Of a DNA stretch of 64,000 nucleotides, positions 17,629-26,466 are shown in pieces. The DNA is from AC-32 sp963755635. GTDB lineage: Bacteria; Actinomycetota; Thermoleophilia; Gaiellales; Gaiellaceae. The notes under the pieces are model-generated. The model ran no database searches, was not told the origin of the DNA, and saw only the letters and a list, made by a program, of their open reading frames with translations. The DNA lies in the NCBI GenBank assembly GCA_963755635.1, contig CAVWKS010000026.1, forward strand, positions 56,501 to 120,500, read 5' to 3'. The position numbers were made by a program, and so were the translations under genes. Numbering within the stretch: the stretch's first letter is position 1; each line of letters begins with the position of its first letter.

Positions 17629-18285
17629 TCAGGACGATCGTGACAGAGGCTGCCCGGCCGCTTTTGACTTCCCGAGAGCTCCGCTCGGGGGCTTGCCTCG
17701 TTCGTGGTGATCACGTGGCAGGTCGATCCAGCGGTGCTGGGCGGAAACCGTTGCGCCGCCGACCACCAGGCCGCAGACCACGACGGCTGCGAGGGCGTAT
17801 GCCCGAGCGGCGGTCCCACGCGCCGGCTGCCGGTTCCCCGGACGGGCATCCTCGGCAGCGCTTCTCAACGCGCGCTTCAGGTAGACGAGCACGTGCACGC
17901 CGAGGAGCACGAGCCAGACCACCGACGCCGGGCCGTGGAGGCGGCGAGCGATCTGAAGTGCGTGTCCGTGCAGAAGGCCCATCGCGACGCCGCTGCCGAA
18001 GAGGACCACCGTCGCTGTGACGAACAACGGCGCGAGCAGGCGCATCGCTATCTGCGGTGGGCCTTGTGCGACGTATGCGCTGCTGCGGGTGTAGTAGCGC
18101 GCGAATCGCCAGCCGGTGCTCGCGAGCTTCAGGACGACGGCTGGGATCAAGGCGAGGCCGACGAACACGTGCAGCGACATGAACGTGTGCACGCCGAGCA
18201 GGACGGTTGCGGCCTCGACGACGACGGGGGCGAGCACGAGCAGGCCGACCGCCGCCGTCAAGCGCTCGTTTCCGACCGGGTTCAC
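17629..18285 (-). CDS. Cytochrome b561-like four-TM membrane protein
   Basis: About 218 aa from the GTG at VNPVGNERLTAAVGLLVLAP; an ATG 72 nt further upstream would add a basic, unconserved leader. Four hydrophobic segments carry well-placed histidines: FMSLHVFVGLALIP, and RRLHGPASVVWLVLLGVHVL. These could ligate heme b as in cytochrome b561/ferric-reductase-like proteins. A fifth hydrophobic segment (ALAAVVVCGLVVGG) precedes a basic C-terminal tail. No redox partner is adjacent. Confidence 0.7.
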   Translation of the reverse strand: MNPVGNERLTAAVGLLVLAPVVVEAATVLLGVHTFMSLHVFVGLALIPAVVLKLASTGWRFARYYTRSSAYVAQGPPQIAMRLLAPLFVTATVVLFGSGVAMGLLHGHALQIARRLHGPASVVWLVLLGVHVLVYLKRALRSAAEDARPGNRQPARGTAARAYALAAVVVCGLVVGGATVSAQHRWIDLPRDHHERGKPPSGALGKSKAAGQPLSRSS

Positions 18286-18382
18286 CCGACGATCGCGATT
18301 CCGCTCCGGATCCTTCAAGCCTCTGCATCTTGGACGAAGGATCCCGCCGCCGAGCAACCGAGGCGTTCTTTGCCTGGGAGCC

Positions 18383-18515
18383 TTAGTCGGCGCCGATGAC
18401 CTTGAAGTTCTGGTTGACGAAGACGTGGTGGGGCCAGTTGACGCCGATGTTGTGGACTTCGTACTCGCCGTTGCCGAGTTTCACGACACGGTCGAGGATG
18501 CCGCCGGGGTAGGCG
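18383..18515 (-). pseudogene. C-terminal fragment of a small secreted-type protein
   Basis: A short reading frame ends ...RVVKLGNGEYEVHNIGVN, then WPHHVFVNQNFKVIGAD and a stop. The last ~40 residues are coherent protein sequence, and I recall similar C-terminal tails in actinobacterial small proteins. The upstream part turns into unrelated arginine-rich codons and runs into the end of the doxX gene, so no start or signal peptide is available. It is either a truncated remnant or a gene broken by an indel. Confidence 0.45.
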
Positions 18516-18593
18516 GCCAGCCTTCGACTGTGCCGGCTGCCCCTCCTGCGGCGGGGCCCGAGCGGCCCCTACCCGAGCCGGGCTGGCCGTCGG

Positions 18594-19139
18594 CTACGAG
18601 GCAGCGGTGACGGGCTCCGCCTCGGCCACCGGCCGCTCCATCTCCTTCTCCTCCACCTCTTGCTTGGCTGCGCGGAGCACGGCGGCCGATCCGGCGGCCC
18701 CTGCGGCGAGCGCCGCGAGGGCCCAACGCGTGCCCCAGCGGCTCCTCCCCAGCGCGCCGTCGATCGACCACTGACCCGGACCGTTCTCGGTCAGGCCGAA
18801 GACCGCGGCGAGCAGAACGAGGTTGTACTCGTAGCCACCGGCGCTCACCCAGACGCCCTTCTCCCAGTGGACGGTCTTGATCGCCGTGATCATCGCGCCC
18901 GAGACCGCCGCCGCGCCGAGCGGCGTGGCGGCGCCGAGGGCGAAGAGAAGTCCACCACCGGCTTCGGCGGTACCGGCGGCCAGGGCGTAGCGGCGCCCCG
19001 GTCGAAGGCCCAGCTGCTCGAAGAACCCGCCGGTCTCGTCGAGCCCACCGCCGCGGAACCACCCGAAGAGCTTCTGCGTGCCGTGGCCGACGAAAAGCAG
19101 TCCGATCGTCGTTCGTGCCAGAAGGCGAAACAGTCCCAT
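18594..19139 (-). CDS. DoxX-family membrane protein
   Basis: 181 aa. N-terminal ARTTIGLLFVGHGTQKLFGW is the DoxX signature, followed by three more hydrophobic segments (TAEAGGGLLFALGAATPLG, AAVSGAMITAIKTVHW, YEYNLVLLAAVFGL). The last ~50 residues are a charged tail (KQEVEEKEMERPVAEAE) not usual in the family. DoxX proteins have been linked to thiol/redox stress. It overlaps the preceding membrane-protein gene by 1 nt (TAATG). Confidence 0.9.
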   Translation of the reverse strand: MGLFRLLARTTIGLLFVGHGTQKLFGWFRGGGLDETGGFFEQLGLRPGRRYALAAGTAEAGGGLLFALGAATPLGAAAVSGAMITAIKTVHWEKGVWVSAGGYEYNLVLLAAVFGLTENGPGQWSIDGALGRSRWGTRWALAALAAGAAGSAAVLRAAKQEVEEKEMERPVAEAEPVTAAS

Positions 19140-20204
19140 TACGACTCCTTTCTCTCGTCACTGTCGGTGGAGGACGCGTAGGCGGCCTCGCGCACCGCAT
19201 CGTCCGACTCGAGCCCCGCGCCGAGCGCCCCACCCACGGTTGCAAGCGAGGCGGTGAACCAGGCGAGCGTGGCGTAGTCGCCTGTCCCGACGGCATGGCC
19301 CAGCCCTGAGCCAAGGGCTTGAGCGCTGAGGAGCAGCTCGGCCGCGGCGAAGATCATGAGGAAGAGGGCGGCGTACAGCGTGGCGATCCCGATCAGGATC
19401 GTTGCTGCTGTCGCGAAGTTGAACAGGATGACCTGGTCGCGGAGGTGGCGGTCGGGCGCTCGCTCCCAAAGGCCGTGCGCCACGATCACTGCTCCGCTCG
19501 TGAGCGAGATCGAGGCGATGGACGCGAGCGCGAGTCGCGTCGACCCCGCCGTCGCCGAGATCCGCCAGATATCGGAGGTGACGAGGCCGTAGGCGCCGGC
19601 GACGACCGCCGCGAGCAGGGCGCGGTAGAGCCGAGCCGCCAGGCGCCAGGGGCGATTTGCCCGCACCATTCCGAGCAGGAGGCGAAGGTGGCTCGCGAGA
19701 ACCTCCGGGACAAAGAGGAATCGCAGCGCCCCGGGCCGATCTGCGGTGTCGGTGGCGAGCTCCTGGAGCACGCCGCGTCCCCAGCGGCGTCGCAGGTGCG
19801 CGAGCGCACCATCGCCGCTCCACCGGTCGCCGCCCTCGCCGACCAGCTCGCCGACGAGCTCGAGGAGCGTCCGCCGCAATCGCGGCGCGAGGTGCAGCGC
19901 GCCGAGGGCGGGAAGCGAGACGACGGCGATCCCGTGCGTCGGGCTGACCTGCCGCGAGACGGGGCGGCGGCCGACCCGCAGCGGGAGGTCGGTGACGACG
20001 ACGCCGAGATCCCAGTCTCGCATCCAGCAGCTTGCGCCGCGCCGCATCGATGATCTCGGTCGTCTGAGCCGGAGGAGCGACGAGGCGGTCCACCGTCAGC
20101 TCGGTCCGCCACTCGACACCCAGGTCCAGCGCCTCGAGGTCGTGCGCGAGCTCGCTGGCGATCTTGGCGGTGACGTCGCGTGCGAGACCCGGCGCAACGA
20201 TCAT
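19139..20204 (-). CDS. Unknown membrane protein coupled to clpC, frameshifted
   Basis: The soluble N-terminal half (MIVAPGLARDVTAKIASELA, VEWRTELTVDRLVAPPAQT, RRKLLD) is in one frame. Near 20019 it shifts into DWDLGVVVTDLPLRVGRRPV and continues to the stop. The C-terminal ~200 residues hold four or five membrane helices (LYRALLAAVVAGAYGLV, LALASIASISLTSGAVIV, FNFATAATILIGIATLYAAL, LAWFTASLATVGGALGAGL). I know this arrangement only as an actinobacterial protein of unknown function. The ATG overlaps the clpC stop (ATGA). A GTG at 20285 would add conserved-looking residues (PDIALG), so the true start may be earlier. The break fits loss of one CG unit. Confidence 0.72.
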
Positions 20205-22966
20205 GCCGAGGGCAATGTCCGGTTGCTGCTCCGCGCGGTGTTGGTCCGCGGAAGCGGCTCCGTGGCTTGTCGACGCCGCCTCCACGATCGGAGCCTCGTC
20301 AGCGCGGGACAGGCTCCGCGCTGACCTCCCGCTCGTCGGCCCTCCTCCGCCTCCCGGGCTGCACCCGTATCGACGTCGAAGCGCAGCTCGCCCTCGAGGG
20401 CGTCGACCGTGACGCGGTCGCCGGGCCCGATCGCGTCGCGCGAGCACCATCCGCGAGAGCTCGTTCTCGATCATGCGCTGGATCGTCCGCCGTAGCGGGC
20501 GCGCGCCGAACTCCGGATCGAACCCTTCGTGGGCAACGAGCTCGATCGCCTCGTCGGTGAAGACGACCTCGATCCCCTGGGCGTGCAGCCGCCGGACCAG
20601 CCGGTCGAGCAGCAGCTTCGTGATCTCGGCGAGCTGCTCGTCCGTCAGCGCCCGGAAGACGATGATCTCGTCGATCCGGTTGATGAACTCCGGGCGGAAG
20701 CTGCCGCGCAGAACCTCCATCAGCTCCGCTTTCAGCTCCTCGAACGATTCGCCGCGACGGGCATAGTCCTGGATTCGGGCTGCGCCGAGGTTCGAGGTCA
20801 TGATCACGACCGTGTGCTTGAAGTCGACCGTTCGCCCCTGGGCGTCCGTCAGGCGGCCGTCGTCGAGGATCTGGAGCAGGATGTTGAAGACGTCTGCGTG
20901 GGCCTTCTCGATCTCGTCGAAGAGCAGCACCGAGTACGGCCGCCGCCGCACCTGCTCGGTGAGCTGCCCTGCCTCCTCGTAGCCGACGTAGCCGGGCGGC
21001 GCCCCGACCAGGCGAGAGACCGTGTGCCGTTCCTGGAACTCGCTCATGTCGAAGCGGACCATCAGGTTCTCGTCGCCGAACAAAGCCTCGGCGAGCGCGC
21101 GGGCGAGCTCTGTCTTCCCGACGCCGGTCGGGCCGAGGAAGAGGAAGCTGCCGACGGGTCGCTGCGGATCGCCGAGACCCGCGCGCGAGCGCCGGACCGC
21201 CTCTGCGACCGCGGAGACGGCCTCCTCCTGTCCCACGATGCGGGCATGCAGCTCCTCTTCGAGTTTGATCAGCCGCTCGCGTTCCTCGGCCGTCAGCTGC
21301 GAGACGGGGATGCCGGTCGCCCGTGACACCACCTCGGCGATGTCCTCGGGCGTGACCTCCGCGGCCCGCTGGCGGCCAGTTCGCCGCTCATCGAGCTCCT
21401 GGCGGCGCGACTCGGCTTGCTCTCTGATTTGGCTGGCCCGCTCGTAGTCCTCGGCCGCGGTCGCCTGGTCGCGCTCGCGCGCGAGCCGCCGTAAGTCCTC
21501 TTCCAGCGACCGCGTGTCGTCGTCCTTGGTCTTCGTCCGCAACCGCACGCGTGCGCTGGCCTGATCGATCAGATCGATCGCCTTGTCCGGCAGGAAGCGG
21601 TCGCGGATGTAGCGGTCGGAGAGCTCGGCGGCGGCGACGATCGCCTCGTCGGAGATCCGACGCGGTGGAAGGCCTCGTAGCGGTCCTTGAGGCCGTGGAG
21701 GATGTCGATCGTCTCCTCGACCGTCGGCTCGCGGACGAGCACCGGCTGGAAGCGGCGCTCGAGCGCCGGGTCCTTCTCGATGTTCTTGCGGTACTCGTCG
21801 AGCGTCGTCGCGCCGATCACGTGCAGCTCGCCGCGAGCGAGTGCGGGCTTGAGCATGTTCGAGGCGTCCATCGCCCCCTCGGCGGCTCCCGCGCCCACCA
21901 CGGTGTGCAGCTCGTCGATGAACACGATCAGCCCCTCCGAAGCGCCCCGGATCTCGTCGATCACGGTCTTGAGCCGCTCCTCGAACTCGCCGCGGTATTT
22001 CGTCCCGGCGATCATCCCAGCCAGGTCGAGTCCGATGATCCGCCGGTCGGCAAGCGTCTCGGGAACCTCGTCGTTGATGATGCGCTGCGCGATACCTTCG
22101 ACGATCGCGGTCTTGCCCACGCCTGGCTCGCCGAGCAAGGCCGGGTTGTTCTTCGTCCGGCGCGAGAGGATCTCGATCGCCTGGTCGATCTCGTCCGCGC
22201 GGCCGATGACGGGGTCGAGCTTGCCCTCGCGTGCCTCCTGTGTCAGATCGCGGCCGTACTCGTCGAGTCTCGGAGTGCGGCTCATCTCCCGGGCACCTCC
22301 GGTCGGCTCGACGCCGCGGATCACGCCGCCGCGGAGCTTCGTGTGCGAGGCGCCGAAGCGCTCGAGCAGCCGTCCAGCCTCACTGTCGTTATCACGCGCG
22401 AGCGCAAGCAGCACGTGCTCGGGCCCGACGTACGAGGCCCCGAGCTCGCGCGACTCGTCGTAGGCAGCGAGCAGCGCCGCCTTCGCGTCAGGGGAGAGCG
22501 AGGGCGCGACGTCCGTCCGCTGCGCCTTGTCGGCCTCTTCCTCGACCTGGGCCGCGATCGCTTCCGGGTCGGCGTCGATCTCGCGCAGCACGTGGCGGAC
22601 GACGTCGTCGCGAAGGGCCGCGTGCAAGAGATGGTCGGTGTCGAGGTCGAGGCTTCCCCACTCGAGTGCCGTCTGCGCCGCGCGTTGCAGCAACTCGCGG
22701 GTGGCGTCGCTGAAGAACTGGGTGACGTCGACCCGTTCGACCTGTCGGGCGGGCGCCGCCACCCGCCCCGTCGATGGCGTTTGGCCGAAGAAGTCGGAGA
22801 AGAACTCGTCGAACAGGCTGCTGCCGCCGAGGCGGCTCGACATCCGTTCTTCGGCGAGATCGAGCTCGCAGAGATACTCGGTTTCCTGCGTCCCGTCCGG
22901 ACGAAGCCGAACCCGGGACGCGACTGCCGGTCGCCCGTGACGTTGGCAAAGGTGCTCGACGGCCAT
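20201..22966 (-). CDS. clpC: ClpC-type AAA+ unfoldase, two frameshifts
   Basis: Joined length about 920 aa. The N-terminus has an unusual cysteine-bearing leader (MAVEHLCQRHGRPA, then TEYLCELDLAEERM), then two Clp_N repeats. AAA-1 has Walker A GEPGVGKTAIVEG and Walker B LIVFIDELH. The middle region carries a UVR-like motif (AAEDYERASQIREQAESRRQ), which marks ClpC rather than ClpB. AAA-2 has GPTGVGKTELARALAEALFG and LLFDEIEKAH. Frames break near 21660 (RYEAFHRV to RISDEAIVAAAEL) and near 20440 (ENELSRMVLA to DAIGPGDRVTVDALEGEL). Both look like small contractions. It works with ClpP to unfold and degrade proteins under stress; Hsp20 lies just upstream on the same strand. Confidence 0.9.
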
Positions 22967-23037
22967 CTCAACCCCCTGTCGCTAGGTCAGTGATTTGGGT
23001 TGCACACGAGGCGACCGGCAGTGACAGCGCCGTCGCC

Positions 23038-23517
23038 TCACTTCGACTTGATCTCGATCTTCTGGCGCTGCGCGCGCTCGGACTTCGGAACGCGGACGGT
23101 CAGGACGCCCTGATCGAGGCTCGCCTCGATCTTCGAGGCGTCGACCTGCTCCGGGAGTCTGACGCGGTACTCGAAGCGCCCGATGCGGCGTGTCCGCCGC
23201 CGGAGGGCGCCCTTGCGCTCCTTCTCTTTGATCTCGCCCGTGATCGAGAGCTCGTTGCCCGCGACCTCGATATTCACGTCCTCGCGCTTGACCCCCGGAA
23301 GCTCGGCCTCGAGGACGTAGGCACCGTCCTGCTCCTCGATGTCCACCGGCGGCGCCCAGCCGGCTCCCTCGGTGATCAGCGGCGACTGCAAGCCGAACCC
23401 GCCAAACGTCTGGTCGAGCATCCGGCGCATCCGCTGGGTCATCTGCTCGAGCTCGCTCAGCGGCTCCCACCGCTGCGGCTCGGTTGTGGAACGACGCTCA
23501 GGAAGAGTCTGCGACAT
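23038..23517 (-). CDS. hsp20: Hsp20 / alpha-crystallin small heat-shock protein
   Basis: 159 aa with a strong AAGGAGG site. The alpha-crystallin domain spans APPVDIEEQDGAYVLEAELP, GVKREDVNIEVAGNELSITG and IEASLDQGVLTVRVPKSE. The N-terminal segment MTQRMRRMLDQTFGGFG is the usual oligomerisation arm. An ATP-independent holdase that passes clients to chaperones. It sits 71 nt upstream of clpC in the same direction, and its divergent promoter region is full of inverted repeats. Confidence 0.95.
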   Translation of the reverse strand: MSQTLPERRSTTEPQRWEPLSELEQMTQRMRRMLDQTFGGFGLQSPLITEGAGWAPPVDIEEQDGAYVLEAELPGVKREDVNIEVAGNELSITGEIKEKERKGALRRRTRRIGRFEYRVRLPEQVDASKIEASLDQGVLTVRVPKSERAQRQKIEIKSK

Positions 23518-23715
23518 CAGCTGCCTCCTTGGTACTTGCTGGTTCCGGTCCGTGCCACACCTGGCGGCACGAATCCGCTATCTGATGTCTAGCCGGAGCT
23601 TCTGCCGACAAACTGTCGGATCTGCGACAGTGCCGGAATCGCGCGCCCGGTTTCCCTCGCCCAACGGAAGCCGCGGGCCGACAGCCCGCGTTTCGCTCCC
23701 TGGCTGCGCGCGACG
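23518..23715. promoter_or_regulatory. Divergent hsp20 / crp regulatory region with nested inverted repeats
   Basis: Several perfect inverted repeats are packed into ~140 nt. CGTGCC-N9-GGCACG is at 23551-23571. CCGACA-AAC-TGTCGG at 23605-23619 overlaps CTGTCGGATCTGCGACAG at 23613-23630. CGCGGGC-N5-GCCCGCG at 23672-23690 lies 25 nt before the crp start codon. The three CTGTCG/CCGACA-type half sites suggest a dimer-binding operator, most simply for the adjacent Crp/Fnr protein. No clear HAIR (CTTGAGT-N7-ACTCAAG) or CIRCE element is present. Confidence 0.55.
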
Positions 23716-24354
23716 ATGACACAGGGGGACTTCGAAGGGTTGCCCGGGGACGACGTCGAGGCGCTTCGTCGCTTTGCCACTCGCAGCAACTATCCACGGG
23801 GAACGACGATCTTCCGCCAGGGCGAGCGGCCGCAGGAGCTCTTGATCATCGAAGAGGGGGAGCTCGAGCTCATCTACCAGACGCGCTCCGAGCGGCTCGT
23901 CGTGCAGATCCTGTACGCCGGCTCGAGCGTCGATCACCTTGCGATCCTTCTCGACATCCCCTATCCCTACTCGGCCGTCACGTTGAGCGAGGCTACGCTC
24001 CTCCGCCTCCGTCTCGACACGATCCGCGCGCTCGAGGAGCTCTTTCCTGAAATCGCTTTCCGCTGGCTCGGCCTGCTGGCCCACGCGCTTGACCGTGCCC
24101 ACCAGCGGCTTCTGGAACTGGCCGGCAGGTCAGCCGTTGAGCAAGTCAGTCATCTCCTCTTGCACGAGTCGGCCGAGCGCGACGAGCCGACGCTCGAAAT
24201 AACACAGGAAGAGCTCGCGGCCACACTGGCACTGAGCCGACAGACGGTCTCGCGCGCCTTTCACGACCTGGCGAGCGAGGGCGCGATCAAGCCGGAACGC
24301 CGCCGCGTCCGCCTGCTCGATCTCGAGAAGCTGCGCGAACATCTTCCGCGCTGA
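23716..24354 (+). CDS. Crp/Fnr-family transcription regulator
   Basis: 212 aa. The N-terminal cyclic-nucleotide-binding-like barrel has YPRGTTIFRQGERPQELLII and EEGELELIYQ; the C-terminal winged helix has ITQEELAATLALSRQTVSRA. No cysteine cluster for an FeS centre is visible, so it is not a classical FNR. The phosphate-binding cassette is atypical, and the effector is unknown. Divergent from hsp20 and likely binds the inverted repeats between them, which would link stress or redox input to hsp20-clpC. Confidence 0.9.
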   Translation: MTQGDFEGLPGDDVEALRRFATRSNYPRGTTIFRQGERPQELLIIEEGELELIYQTRSERLVVQILYAGSSVDHLAILLDIPYPYSAVTLSEATLLRLRLDTIRALEELFPEIAFRWLGLLAHALDRAHQRLLELAGRSAVEQVSHLLLHESAERDEPTLEITQEELAATLALSRQTVSRAFHDLASEGAIKPERRRVRLLDLEKLREHLPR

Positions 24355-24380
24355 GGCCGGGCCAGGCCCCGCTTACCTCT

Positions 24381-25265
24381 TCACGTGCGAGAGTCGTTTC
24401 GGGCGCGGAGGCGTTCGTCGGCGGCGGCGAGGACGCGGGTTACGTCGCTTCCGAAGCGCGCGTCAAAGCGAGTATCGCCGGCGAGCAGCGCGTCGATGGC
24501 GGCGCCAAAGGCGGCGGCGAGATCAACGTCGCCAGGCATGCGCGCCAATCCTTGGCTGCCCCAGAACAGCACCTCCGTCCGTTCCACCGGTGCCGTCAAG
24601 CTGAGCGTGACACTGCTGGCCGCGCCCGTCGCATGCCGCAATGCAAGGTGCACCTCGTCGCCCCGTCCGCGGACGGCCGCAACCTGCTCGACCGAGCCCA
24701 GCGTCGGGAGGAGTAGCGCTAGAGCGTGCGGGCCTACATCCCAGAGAGCACCTCTCTCCCGCCGCCACGGCGACTCGCCGAACGGGTTGCCCGGTTCGAA
24801 GATCGACGAAAGGAAGACGACGCTGCCGCCGTCCCAGCCGTGACCGTCGACTTCCGTGCGGAACCATGCGCCGACCCCCGGGTCGAAGCGACGTGTGAAA
24901 AAGACGACCGTCGGCGCGTGTACGGCCTGGACAATCCGGTCGGCCGCCTCGACCGTCAGCGCGAGCGGCTTCTCGAGCAGCAGCGATCGACCGGCTTCGG
25001 CGGCACGTACGGCCAGCTCGCCCTGGATATCCGGGGGAACCGCAAAGGCGACGGCCTCGACGGCGTCAATCAGCTCGTCGACGTCGGAGAACGGCTGCGC
25101 CGAGTGCTGCGCCGCCAGTGCCGCCGCCTTGGCCGGATCCCGGCCCCAGACACCGACCAGTTCCGTGCGCGGATGAGCAGCGATTCCAGGCGCATACACG
25201 GTCGCGGCCCAGAAGCCGGTACCGATCAGGCCGAACCGCAGCGTTCCCGTCTCCTCTTCCGACAC
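24381..25265 (-). CDS. Gfo/Idh/MocA-family oxidoreductase
   Basis: 294 aa. N-terminal Rossmann fold GLIGTGFWAATVYAPGIA, then LVGVWGRDPAKAAALA and the family motif LLLEKPLALTVEAADR, in which the Lys of EKP is catalytic. The C-terminal domain has GALWDVGPHALALLLPTLG, with the usual D/H pair. It acts on sugars or related polyols with NAD(P). No sugar-catabolic operon is adjacent; the divergent neighbour is an Asp-box exo-glycosidase-like protein. Confidence 0.9.
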   Translation of the reverse strand: MSEEETGTLRFGLIGTGFWAATVYAPGIAAHPRTELVGVWGRDPAKAAALAAQHSAQPFSDVDELIDAVEAVAFAVPPDIQGELAVRAAEAGRSLLLEKPLALTVEAADRIVQAVHAPTVVFFTRRFDPGVGAWFRTEVDGHGWDGGSVVFLSSIFEPGNPFGESPWRRERGALWDVGPHALALLLPTLGSVEQVAAVRGRGDEVHLALRHATGAASSVTLSLTAPVERTEVLFWGSQGLARMPGDVDLAAAFGAAIDALLAGDTRFDARFGSDVTRVLAAADERLRARNDSRT

Positions 25266-25373
25266 GCGGGCAGACTACGCGGCCAGGCGCGGTTGGTTGG
25301 GCCGCCGCGGCGAAGGAGAGCTCTGAACGAAGATCCCAGGCAATAGGTAGTCGACGTAGCTGATTCAACTCAG

Positions 25374-26351
25374 GTGGCGCGCCTCTACACCGCAACCGGC
25401 GACGGCTTCGCCCGACTCGACGAGGCGGGCGAGGCGTGGACGGTCGAGCTCTCCTTGTCTGGAAGCGGCGCGCAGTGCCTCGCCGTCGACCCGGCCGACC
25501 CCGACACCGTCTACGCCGGTCTGCGCGAAGGCGGTGTGCGCCGCAGCGTCGACGGCGGCCGAAGCTGGATCGACTGCAAGGTGCCCGAGCCGGCGGTGTT
25601 CTCGCTCGCCGTCAGCGCCGCCGACGGCGCGGTATACGCGGGCACCGAGCCGAGCCGGCTGTTCCGAAGCGGCGACAAGGGTGAGAGCTGGCGCGAGCTG
25701 AAAGCGCTCCTCGAGCTGCCCTCGCGCCCACACTGGAGCTTCCCGCCGCGGCCGTGGACGTCGCACGTGCGCTGGATCGCCCCCAGCCCGCACGACGCCG
25801 ACCTGCTCCTGGTCGGGATCGAGCTGGGCGGCCTGATGCGCTCCAGCGACGGCGGGCAGAGCTGGCAGGACCACCGGCCAGGCGCGCAACCGGACGTGCA
25901 CTCCCTCGCCTGGCACCCGCGGGTGCCAGGCCGGGCGTACGAGGCGGGCGGGGGTGGCGCGGCCTTCAGCAGCGACGCCGGCGAGACGTGGTACCCGGCC
26001 GACAAGGGCCGTGACCGCCACTACACCTGGTCGGTCGCGGTTGACACGGTCGACCCCGACTGCTGGTACGTGTCGGCGAGCACCGGCCCCTACGCTGCCC
26101 ACGGCCGCCGCGACCCACAAGCACGTATCTACCGGCAACGCGACGGCGAACCCTGGCAGCCGCTCGCGGGCGGTCTACCCGAGCCACTGCCGGCGATGCC
26201 CTACGCACTCCTCGCTACCGATGGTCGATTCTTCGCCGGCCTCGCCAACGGGCAGCTCTGGGAGAGCCGCGACGAGGGCGACAGCTGGGCACCGCTGCGA
26301 CTCAGCGGGGACCTCCTCGACGCGCTCGTCGCCCTCGGCTACGCGGCTTAA
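25374..26351 (+). CDS. Asp-box (BNR) beta-propeller protein, exo-sialidase-like
   Basis: 325 aa from a GTG start. At least five Asp-box motifs (S-x-D-x-G-x-x-W type): SVDGGRSW, SGDKGESW, SSDGGQSW, SSDAGETW and SRDEGDSW, spaced as in a six-bladed propeller. There is no signal peptide, and the catalytic triad of true sialidases is not evident, so enzymatic activity is doubtful. Related actinobacterial proteins are annotated as sialidase-like or photosystem-assembly-factor-like. It stands alone between divergent MocA and nhaA genes. Confidence 0.82.
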   Translation: MARLYTATGDGFARLDEAGEAWTVELSLSGSGAQCLAVDPADPDTVYAGLREGGVRRSVDGGRSWIDCKVPEPAVFSLAVSAADGAVYAGTEPSRLFRSGDKGESWRELKALLELPSRPHWSFPPRPWTSHVRWIAPSPHDADLLLVGIELGGLMRSSDGGQSWQDHRPGAQPDVHSLAWHPRVPGRAYEAGGGGAAFSSDAGETWYPADKGRDRHYTWSVAVDTVDPDCWYVSASTGPYAAHGRRDPQARIYRQRDGEPWQPLAGGLPEPLPAMPYALLATDGRFFAGLANGQLWESRDEGDSWAPLRLSGDLLDALVALGYAA

Positions 26352-26466
26352 CTAACCCCCTCGAACCGCGCGTGGGCGCCGCCTACGCCGCGGACGCGGG
26401 GATGCGATCGCGCTCAGGGCCGCCAAACAGCGAACGAGCGCTCCAAAACGCCTAGCGTACTTGGCC

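Noticed and set aside
16181..17710. 509-codon open frame on the plus strand
   Set aside because: Antisense to the LAL regulator; arginine- and glutamate-rich shadow peptide with no domain motifs.
24354..24400. Terminator hairpin after the Crp/Fnr gene
   Set aside because: Only short, imperfect pairing (GGCC.../...GGCC) and no T tract.
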